DNA from: JAGSOU01 sp049974865
GTDB taxonomy: Bacteria; Pseudomonadota; Alphaproteobacteria; Rhodobacterales; Rhodobacteraceae
Assembly (NCBI GenBank): GCA_049974865.1
Contig: JBNGCX010000063.1
Location: 1-21,258 of the forward strand
Length of the DNA stretch: 21,258 nucleotides
Direction: 5' to 3'
This document shows positions 16,020-21,258 of the stretch, in pieces. The position numbers and the translations under genes were made by a program. Numbering within the stretch: the first letter of the stretch is position 1; each line of letters starts with the position of its first letter. The notes beneath the pieces are model-generated. The model did no database searches. It saw only the letters and a program-made list of their open reading frames with translations, and was not told where the DNA came from.

Positions 16020-16113
16020 GAGGTCACATGGGCGCGTAGCTCAGCGGTAGAGCACTTCGTTGACATCGAAGGGGTCACTGGTTCGATCCCAGTCGTGCCC
16101 ACCATGTGACCTC
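16020..16113 (+). repeat. Perfect 12-bp inverted repeat framing tRNA-Val
   Basis: GAGGTCACATGG (16020-16031) is the exact reverse complement of CCATGTGACCTC (16102-16113). The arms overlap the first two bases of the tRNA and its encoded CCA. In the precursor RNA they would extend the acceptor helix by about ten pairs past the mature ends, bulging ACC. Confidence 0.9.
16030..16104 (+). tRNA. tRNA-Val (anticodon GAC)
   Basis: All 75 nt fold as a cloverleaf. The acceptor is GGGCGCG/CGTGCCC with one G-T pair. The D-arm is GCTC-AGCGGTA-GAGC. The anticodon stem CTTCG/CGAAG encloses TTGACAT with anticodon GAC. The T-arm is ACTGG-TTCGATC-CCAGT. Discriminator A is followed by an encoded CCA (16102-16104). 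It reads GUC and GUU valine codons. rpmJ starts 64 nt downstream on the same strand. Confidence 0.97.
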
Positions 16114-16168
16114 CGGACGAAACGTTAACCCAAGGCGCCCGCCGCGCCGCGAAATGAGGAGAAGACCC

Positions 16169-16294
16169 ATGAAGGTCCGTAACTCGCTCCGCTCGCTGAA
16201 GCAGCGCCATCGCGACTGCCGCGTCGTGCGCCGCAAGGGCCGTGTCTACGTCATCAACAAGACGCAGCGCCGGTTCAAGGCCCGCCAGGGCTGA
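16169..16294 (+). CDS. rpmJ: 50S ribosomal protein L36, zinc-less type
   Basis: A 41-residue, highly basic protein (MKVRNSLRSLKQRHRDC then RVVRRKGRVYVINKT) of the large ribosomal subunit. Zinc-binding L36 has a C/C/C/H set; here only C17 remains, so this is the zinc-independent (C-minus) form common in alphaproteobacteria. AGGAG lies eight bases before the ATG at 16169. An upstream in-frame start at 16106 would be inside the tRNA trailer and is rejected. The gene is probably co-transcribed with tRNA-Val and ends at two consecutive hairpins. Confidence 0.96.
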   Translation: MKVRNSLRSLKQRHRDCRVVRRKGRVYVINKTQRRFKARQG

Positions 16295-16295
16295 T

Positions 16296-16313
16296 CTTCA
16301 GCAGGTGCTGAAG
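16296..16313 (+). repeat. Hairpin directly after rpmJ, preceding the terminator
   Basis: CTTCAGCA (16296-16303) and TGCTGAAG (16306-16313) are perfectly complementary around GG (effectively a 7-bp stem with a 4-nt loop). It begins two bases after the rpmJ stop and precedes the main terminator, so it may act as a 3'-end stabiliser. Confidence 0.5.
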
Positions 16314-16318
16314 GCCGA

Positions 16319-16351
16319 AAAGGGCCGCCCGGGACGACCGGGCGGCCCTTT
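16319..16351. terminator. Bidirectional intrinsic terminator between rpmJ and the caspase-like gene
   Basis: AAAGGGCCGCCCGG (16319-16332) pairs perfectly over 14 bp with CCGGGCGGCCCTTT (16338-16351) around GACGA. The tail is TTTCGCTTT on the plus strand and the A-run gives a U-tail on the minus strand. It serves both convergent genes. Confidence 0.9.
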
Positions 16352-16363
16352 CGCTTTGGGCCC

Positions 16364-17992
16364 TCACTGCGCTCCCAGCAGGCGCACCATGGTGGGGCGG
16401 TCGACATAGCCGGTCACGGTCAGCCCGTAGTCGCGCTGGAACCGCCGGATCGCGCGGCGCGTCTGGGCGTCGAAACTGCCGTCCTGGGCGCCCGGGTCAT
16501 AGCCCAGCCCAGCCAGCCCCCGCTCCACCGCCAGCCGCAGCGGCGGCAGGCCGGCCAGCAGTTTTTCCTGGGCGCGGGCCGCCTCGATCTGCTCGCGATC
16601 GACCTCCTCCCGCTCCAGCGCGGCGATTCGGTTCTCCGCGTTGCGCACGAAGGCGCCCTCGGGATAGTCGCGCAGGTAGCGACGATAGGCAGCCCGGGTA
16701 TCGGCCTCCACGGCCGCCTCCCAGGCCGCGCGGTCCGCGGCCCGGGCCTCGTCGCGCTTGCGGCGCTCGATCTCGGCCAGCTTGCGGCTGGCCTCCTCGG
16801 CGAACAGCCCGTCGGGATAGCGCGCCAGGTAGTCGGACAGCCCCGCCTCGGTGCCGGCCCTGCCGGTGCGCTCCCAATAGGCGCGGTCGCGGCGCTCCAG
16901 CTCTTCGCGGCGGGCGCGGGCCTCTTCCTCCAGGACGCGGTTGCGCTCGGCGGCCTGCCCGCGCAGCCGGGTGATCTGGTTGGCGGTCAGGTAGGAGGTC
17001 GGCTCGATCTCGTTCTTCCGCTGCCAGGCGGCGATGGAGGCGCGGGTGCCGCGCCCGAAGATGCCGTCGATCCCGCCGGTGTCATAGCCCAGCACCGACA
17101 GGTCGCGCTGGATGGCGCGGCGCTGCTCGATATCCAGGTCCAGCGCCTCCTCGCGGGTCCGGGCGGCGTCGCCGCGGGCGGTCTCCAGTTCCTCCAGGCG
17201 CTGGCGGGCCAGCCGCTGGTATTCGCCGCCGGGGTAACGCTCCAGGTAGCCGCGATAGGCATCCGCCGTGCCCAGGATATCGACGGTCTGCCAGAAATCC
17301 CGCTCGGTCAGGCGGTCATCGCCCTGCGGCTGGGGCAGGAAGGGGACGCTATGCGGCAGGAAGCCCCGCCCCTCCACCGCCTCCGGCGCCGCCGACAGCA
17401 GGCCGCCGACGCTGCGCCCCGGTTGCAGGAGGTGTTCCTCGGCCAGGGGCAGCAGGTCCTCCCACGGGCCGCTCAGCAGGCTGACGCCCTGCGGCACGCG
17501 CAGGCCGCCCAGCCCGGCGCGCAGCCCCGCGCCCGGCTCGGCCGGGTCGGGCAGGTGGGAGACCAGCATCACCGCCTGGCCCTGCTTGTCTTCCAGCAGG
17601 CGCAGCAGCGCGCCCAGCGGCACGCCGTGACCGCCGATGGCCAGCAGATCCGGGCTCTGGGCGTAGCGGGCGACCAGCCAGGCCTCGCTTCCGGCGCTGA
17701 CGATGTCGCCCTGCACCAGCACCAGCACGCGGTCCGCCGCGTCGGCCTGTTCGGCGAAGCGGCGGACGCCCTGCCAGGCGTCTCCGGCCGTGGCGTTGGT
17801 GACTCGGCTAACCTCGAAACCGCGCTGTCGCAACAGCCGGGCCAGCGCATCCGTCGCTTCCGCCGCGCCGGGCACGGCGCGGCCGGGATACTCGCTGTTC
17901 GACAGTAGCAGCGCCACGTCCCTGGCCAGCGCCGGCAGCGGGGCCAGCAGCAGCGTGCCGATCAGCGCGATGGGTTTGAAAAGGCGTCTCAT
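16364..17992 (-). CDS. Exported caspase-fold protein lacking the catalytic dyad, with two peptidoglycan-binding domains
   Basis: A 542-residue protein with a Sec signal peptide (FKPIALIGTLLLAPLPALA, cleavage predicted after A23). Residues 24-220 resemble the caspase p20 fold: RDVALLLSNSEYPG, ATDALARLLRQRGFEV and a strand DRVLVLVQGD. Where active members have SGHG and DAC, this protein reads QGD (94-96) and VMLVSHLPD (141-149), so both catalytic residues appear lost. Two peptidoglycan_binding_1 domains follow, at about 286-345 (LGYDTGGIDGIFGRGTR) and 484-540 (LGYDPGAQDGSFDAQTR). Between them are long charged helices. Three helical repeats of the pattern YLxxYPxGxFxxxAxxxLxxLE lie near 243-269, 381-409 and 431-460. 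It is probably a cell-wall-associated scaffold or regulator. The ATG at 17992 has a GGGGGA site. Confidence 0.82.
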   Translation of the reverse strand: MRRLFKPIALIGTLLLAPLPALARDVALLLSNSEYPGRAVPGAAEATDALARLLRQRGFEVSRVTNATAGDAWQGVRRFAEQADAADRVLVLVQGDIVSAGSEAWLVARYAQSPDLLAIGGHGVPLGALLRLLEDKQGQAVMLVSHLPDPAEPGAGLRAGLGGLRVPQGVSLLSGPWEDLLPLAEEHLLQPGRSVGGLLSAAPEAVEGRGFLPHSVPFLPQPQGDDRLTERDFWQTVDILGTADAYRGYLERYPGGEYQRLARQRLEELETARGDAARTREEALDLDIEQRRAIQRDLSVLGYDTGGIDGIFGRGTRASIAAWQRKNEIEPTSYLTANQITRLRGQAAERNRVLEEEARARREELERRDRAYWERTGRAGTEAGLSDYLARYPDGLFAEEASRKLAEIERRKRDEARAADRAAWEAAVEADTRAAYRRYLRDYPEGAFVRNAENRIAALEREEVDREQIEAARAQEKLLAGLPPLRLAVERGLAGLGYDPGAQDGSFDAQTRRAIRRFQRDYGLTVTGYVDRPTMVRLLGAQ

Positions 17993-18041
17993 CGGGTCCC
18001 CCGGATTTCATGACTCGGGCCCAAGATCAGGCAATTCCGGC

Positions 18042-18072
18042 GGAAAGAGAACCCCGCGGGCCGCGGCGGTTC
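18042..18072 (-). terminator. Intrinsic terminator after the acyltransferase gene
   Basis: In the transcript GAACC (18072 to 18068) pairs with GGTTC (18053 to 18049). An inner CCGC/GCGG stem has a GGCCC loop and one bulged base, and the tail is TCTTTCC. The stem overlaps the stop codon of the acyltransferase gene. It separates that gene from the caspase-like gene downstream. Confidence 0.5.
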
Positions 18073-19159
18073 AGGGCCGGGCGGAAACCGGCCGGCTCGC
18101 CGCCCGCCGCCGCAAGGCGTCGCGCGCGACGCGCTGGAGCGCCCGCTCCGGCCCGCGCATCACCAGCCACGAGGTCAGGGCGATCAGGGCCACGACGGCG
18201 GCCAGCACCGCCCCCCGCCCGGGCAGGAACGAAGCCAGCCAGGGCGTGGCGTACATCCCCAGCGTGAAATGACACAGGTAGAGCGGATAGGTCAGCAGGC
18301 CCAGCTCGCGGATCGCCGGACCCCAGGACGGGCGGAACAGCCGGTCGTTCCAGCGCAGGCTGGCCAGGATCCAGATCACGGCCGCCCCCCAGGTCAGGGC
18401 GGGCAGGACCGGCGCCATGCCCTGCTGCGTGTACAGGGAGAGCTGCAGCATTCCCATCGCGGCAAACAGCCCCGCCGCACCCAGCCGCGCCGGGCTGCGC
18501 CCCTCCGACCGCATCGACCAGAGCAGCATGCCGAGTCCGAAAAACACCCCGTGCCTCAGCAGCAGAACGTCGAAATGGAACCCGTCGAACCTCTCGGCCC
18601 CGGCCCAGCCCAGCGCCTCGGCCGTGGCATGCGTCAGCAGGAACAGCGCGCTGGCCCCGCCCAGCACATAGGCCATCCGGTCCAGCCGCAATCCCGGGCC
18701 GCGCCACGCCAGCATCAGCGCGACCAGGCCATAGAAGGCCGCCTCGACCACCAGGGTCCAGACCACCCCGTCGATATAGGGCCCCTTGGGCGAGAGGATG
18801 ACCGAGCGGCCGAAATCGCCCATGAGCGGGCCCAGGGGCTCGCCCGAGGACGCGCGCACCGCCAGCGCGATGACCGAGGCCGCCCAGAGCGCGGGGAAAA
18901 CCCGTGTCGCCCGGCGCAGCAGGAAATCGCCGGGCCGCGCGCCCGTGGCGCTGGCCGCGATCACCAATCCGGAAATGACAAAGAATATCTGGACGCCGAC
19001 CCAGCCGAACCAGCCGTAGGGCGCAAGCCCGCCAAACGCGGCCCCCGCGCTGTCGGCGGGAAACTCGGGTGCGGACCAGCCGAAGGCTTGGAGATGGAAC
19101 AGGACGACCAGAAGCGCCGCAAATAGGCGCAGCAGGTCTATCCCGAAAAAATGGCCCAT
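18071..19159 (-). CDS. Acyltransferase family 3 membrane protein
   Basis: A 362-residue polytopic inner-membrane protein of the acyltransferase_3 (OafA/WecH-like) family, which O-acylates surface glycans or lipids. The family motif of an Arg about ten residues before a His near the first helix is present: R11 and H22 in LLRLFAALLVVLFHLQ. WVGVQIFFVISGLVI and RATRVFPALW are the other hallmarks. About ten hydrophobic segments are visible. The fused SGNH domain of some homologues is absent. I choose the ATG at 19159, preceded by GGGGGTGG, over the GTG two codons upstream, which would sit on that same site. The 170-bp region 19160-19329 is more AT-rich than its surroundings and should hold the promoter; I could not assign it confidently. 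The acceptor glycan is unknown. Confidence 0.9.
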   Translation of the reverse strand: MGHFFGIDLLRLFAALLVVLFHLQAFGWSAPEFPADSAGAAFGGLAPYGWFGWVGVQIFFVISGLVIAASATGARPGDFLLRRATRVFPALWAASVIALAVRASSGEPLGPLMGDFGRSVILSPKGPYIDGVVWTLVVEAAFYGLVALMLAWRGPGLRLDRMAYVLGGASALFLLTHATAEALGWAGAERFDGFHFDVLLLRHGVFFGLGMLLWSMRSEGRSPARLGAAGLFAAMGMLQLSLYTQQGMAPVLPALTWGAAVIWILASLRWNDRLFRPSWGPAIRELGLLTYPLYLCHFTLGMYATPWLASFLPGRGAVLAAVVALIALTSWLVMRGPERALQRVARDALRRRAASRPVSARP

Positions 19160-19329
19160 CGCCACCCCCGGCTGACCGCGATACTCATCAATACATACGA
19201 CTTAACAGGATACTGAAGAACTGGCTACACACGTTTGACTTGCATGGCCAAGGTGGCCCGGAGCGCCGAGTCGATCAACCTGTCCTTTTGTATAGGATTC
19301 CGCCCTCCCGCCCGCCGGGTGGACTTGAA

Positions 19330-20550
19330 TCAGTCGTAAATCCTCTGATCGTCGATCACCTTGCCGTCCTTGGGCAGGCTGCCCGGCGCCACGATCTCGA
19401 CCCGGCCCTTCAGCTTTAGCAGTTCCGCCACCGAGGCCGCATAGGCGGCGGGATCGTCGGCGGGGCTTTCGACCTGAACGGTCATCACGTCCATCTCGCC
19501 CTCGCGCGTGGCGACGACCCGCGCCTTCAGCACCTCGTCATGCCGGGCCACGAAATCCGCCACCTGCTCGGGGCGCACGAACATGCCCTTGATCTTGGCG
19601 GTCTGGTCGGCCCGGCCCATCCAGCCCTTGATGCGCATGTTGGTGCGGCCGCAGGGGCTGACGCCCGGCATGACCGCGCTAAGGTCGCCGGTGGCAAAAC
19701 GGACCAGCGGATAATCGGGGTTGAGCGTGGTCACCACCACCTCGCCCACCTCTCCCGGCGCCACCGGGTCGCCCGTGCCGGGAGTGACGATCTCCACGAT
19801 CACGCCCTCGTCCACGATCATCCCCTCCATGGCCTCGGATTCGTAGGCGATATTGCCCAGGTCCGCCGTGGCATAGCATTGCAGGCAGGCGATGCCGCGG
19901 TCGGCATATTCCTGTCGCAGGCTGGGGAACAGCGCCCCGCCGCCCACCGCGGCGCGTGTGAGGCGGCTGAGGTCCAGCCCCAGCGCCTCGGCCTTGTCCA
20001 GGATCACCTTCAGGTAGTCCGGCGTGCCGGCATAGGCGGTCACGCCCACGTCGTGGGCGGCGCGCGCCTGCAGCTCGGTCTGGCCGGTGCCGGCGGGCAG
20101 CACCGCCGCCCCCACCGCGCGCGCGCCGTTCTCGAAGATCATGCCGGCCGGCGTCAGGTGATAGCCAAAGCAGTTCTGCACGATGTCGCCCTTGCCGATG
20201 CCGCAGGCATGCAGGAAGCGGCCCATCCGCCACCAGTCACCGCCGACGCGGCCCGGCTCGTAGATCGGCCCGGGCGACTGGAAGACGTGGTCGAAGCCCG
20301 CGGCGGGCACGGTGGTGAAGCCGCCGAAAGGCGCCTCGGCCTGCTGTGCGCGGCCCAGTTCCGACTTGCGGATCACCGGCAGCCCGGCCAGCGCCTCGGG
20401 GCCGGTGACCTGCGCGGGGTCCACGTCGCCCAGCAGCGCCGCCAGCCCCGGCGCGGTCTTGGCCCGCGCGATCTGCTCGGGCAGCGCCCGGGCGAGATCG
20501 GCCGCCCGCTGGTCTGCCGAGCGGGTCTCGAGTTCGTCGAAATAACTCAT
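19330..20550 (-). CDS. Phenylacetate-CoA ligase-like protein (AMP-binding family) with atypical P-loop
   Basis: A 406-residue cytoplasmic adenylate-forming enzyme resembling PaaK, which activates aromatic acids to CoA thioesters. Recognisable parts: YAGTPDYL (173-180), CYATADLGNIAYES (225-238) in the position of the adenine-binding motif, YPLVRFATGDL (280-290), GRADQTAKIKGMFVRPEQV (312-330) and a C-terminal LPKDGKVIDD with K394/K397 as candidate catalytic lysine. The Ser/Thr/Gly-rich phosphate loop of canonical PaaK (SSGTTGKP) is replaced by FQSPGPIYEPG (90-100). The ATG at 20550 has GAGGA eight bases upstream, overlapping the end of livF; a TTG two codons earlier is less likely. It lies 10 nt after livF, so it belongs to the transporter operon. 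The substrate is presumably a carboxylic acid imported by that transporter. Confidence 0.85.
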   Translation of the reverse strand: MSYFDELETRSADQRAADLARALPEQIARAKTAPGLAALLGDVDPAQVTGPEALAGLPVIRKSELGRAQQAEAPFGGFTTVPAAGFDHVFQSPGPIYEPGRVGGDWWRMGRFLHACGIGKGDIVQNCFGYHLTPAGMIFENGARAVGAAVLPAGTGQTELQARAAHDVGVTAYAGTPDYLKVILDKAEALGLDLSRLTRAAVGGGALFPSLRQEYADRGIACLQCYATADLGNIAYESEAMEGMIVDEGVIVEIVTPGTGDPVAPGEVGEVVVTTLNPDYPLVRFATGDLSAVMPGVSPCGRTNMRIKGWMGRADQTAKIKGMFVRPEQVADFVARHDEVLKARVVATREGEMDVMTVQVESPADDPAAYAASVAELLKLKGRVEIVAPGSLPKDGKVIDDQRIYD

Positions 20551-20560
20551 TTTCAATTCC

Positions 20561-21258
20561 TCAGCTCAACCACCGCTTGCGGCGGCGATAGGACCGCACG
20601 TCGCGGAAACTCTTGCGCCCCTCCTCCGAGACGCCGAGATAGAATTCCTTCACATCCGGGTTCTCGCGCAGCTCGGCCGCCGGACCGTCCATCACGATGC
20701 GCCCCGATTCCAGGATGTAGCCGTAATGCGCGTAGCGCAGCGCCACGTTGGTGTTCTGCTCGGCCAGCAGGAAGCTCACGCCCTCGTTCTCGTTCACCGA
20801 CTTCACGATCTCGAAGATCTGCTCCACCAGCTGCGGGGCCAGCCCCATGCTGGGTTCGTCGAGCAGGATGGTCTCCGGCCGGCTCATCAGCGCGCGGCCG
20901 ATGGCGCACATCTGCTGCTCGCCGCCCGAGGTATAGCCCGCCTGGCTTTTCCGGCGCTCCTTGAGCCGCGGGAAATAGCCGTAGACCATCTCCAGGTCGG
21001 CCTCGATCGCGCCCTTGCCGTCGGTGCGCGTGTAGGATCCGGTCAGCAGGTTCTCCTCGATGGTCAGGTGCTCGAAACAGTGCCGCCCTTCCATCACCTG
21101 GATCACGCCGCGCTTCACCAGGTCCGAGGGGGCCAGGTCCTGCACCCGGTCGCCGCGATAGACGATCGAGCCCTTGGTCACCTCGCCGCGCTCGCTGCGC
21201 AGCAGGTTGGAAATCGCCTTCAGCGTGGTGGTCTTGCCGGCGCCGTTGGGCCCGACGA
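20561..21258 (-). CDS. livF: LivF-type branched-chain amino acid ABC transporter ATP-binding protein (5' end outside the window)
   Basis: Partial: 232 codons are visible and the frame runs off the right edge, so the true start lies beyond 21258. Walker A GPNGAGKTT is encoded at about 21225-21252. The signature TSGGEQQMCAIGRALMSRP and Walker B TILLDEPSMGLAP are intact. AEQN replaces the switch histidine, as is usual in LivF. The C-terminus DVKEFYLGVSEEGRKSF with a basic tail resembles LivF proteins from operons that also encode CoA-ligases. It would energise import through LivH/LivM with LivG, presumably encoded upstream outside the window. An internal GTG at 21181 is not the start, because Walker A lies ahead of it. 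The CoA-ligase-like gene follows 10 nt downstream. Confidence 0.93.
   Translation of the reverse strand, partial: VGPNGAGKTTTLKAISNLLRSERGEVTKGSIVYRGDRVQDLAPSDLVKRGVIQVMEGRHCFEHLTIEENLLTGSYTRTDGKGAIEADLEMVYGYFPRLKERRKSQAGYTSGGEQQMCAIGRALMSRPETILLDEPSMGLAPQLVEQIFEIVKSVNENEGVSFLLAEQNTNVALRYAHYGYILESGRIVMDGPAAELRENPDVKEFYLGVSEEGRKSFRDVRSYRRRKRWLS

Noticed and set aside
16030..16113. tRNA-Val flank as a mobile-element attachment site
   Set aside because: The repeat is inverted and touches both ends of an intact tRNA. There is no integrase gene and no direct duplication of the tRNA 3' end in the window.

Overview
The window is GC-rich, gene-dense bacterial chromosome. Gene content and protein sequences fit an alphaproteobacterium of the Rhodobacteraceae/Roseobacter type. 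The evidence is a zinc-less 41-residue L36, MsrPQ, ClpB, a Liv-type ABC transporter beside a CoA-ligase, an RTX protein and an RpoH-like promoter on clpB. This placement is inference from recognised families, not from a database search. I see no insertion sequence, phage, CRISPR array or rRNA gene inside the window.

Layout. Positions 1-250 hold no convincing gene. They carry a strong rRNA/tRNA-style promoter, preceded by A-tracts, that reads leftward out of the window. Positions 251-3558 (minus strand) form a redox block: an FMN glutamate-synthase-like membrane protein, then msrP, an 11-cysteine GDCCVxC mini-protein and msrQ. The last three genes are tightly packed or overlapping. Positions 3689-5355 (plus) hold three small exported proteins: a DUF302 protein, a soluble fasciclin and a lipoprotein fasciclin. 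They end at a perfect bidirectional terminator shared with clpB (minus, 5419-8034). Positions 8164-9631 (minus) are two tandem 242-residue sulfotransferase paralogues. pyrF (9760-10485) and a 604-residue RTX protein (10671-12485) follow on the plus strand.

A mini-NfeD/SPFH pair (12498-13657, minus) is divergent from a DinB polymerase with an N-terminal zinc-ribbon-like extension (13777-15030). An N-formylglutamate amidohydrolase family gene (15032-15880, minus) is divergent from tRNA-Val(GAC) and rpmJ. The tRNA is framed by a perfect 12-bp inverted repeat. Next come a caspase-fold protein that appears to have lost its catalytic His and Cys but carries two peptidoglycan-binding domains (16364-17992), and an acyltransferase-3 membrane protein (18071-19159). 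The right edge has a phenylacetate-CoA ligase-like protein with a degenerate P-loop (19330-20550) downstream of a truncated livF (20561 to the edge).

How they fit together. Much of the left third concerns the cell envelope and probably oxidative protein repair: MsrPQ repairs periplasmic methionine sulfoxide, and the cysteine-rich protein between its two subunits is the best candidate for an undescribed partner. The rest is mostly housekeeping (ClpB, PyrF, L36, tRNA-Val) mixed with accessory surface functions (sulfotransferases, RTX protein, acyltransferase). No single large novel system is evident. The most interesting items are local: the msrP-GDCCVxC-msrQ arrangement, the framed tRNA, the pseudo-caspase, the P-loop-less ligase and the dockerin-like N-terminus of the RTX protein.
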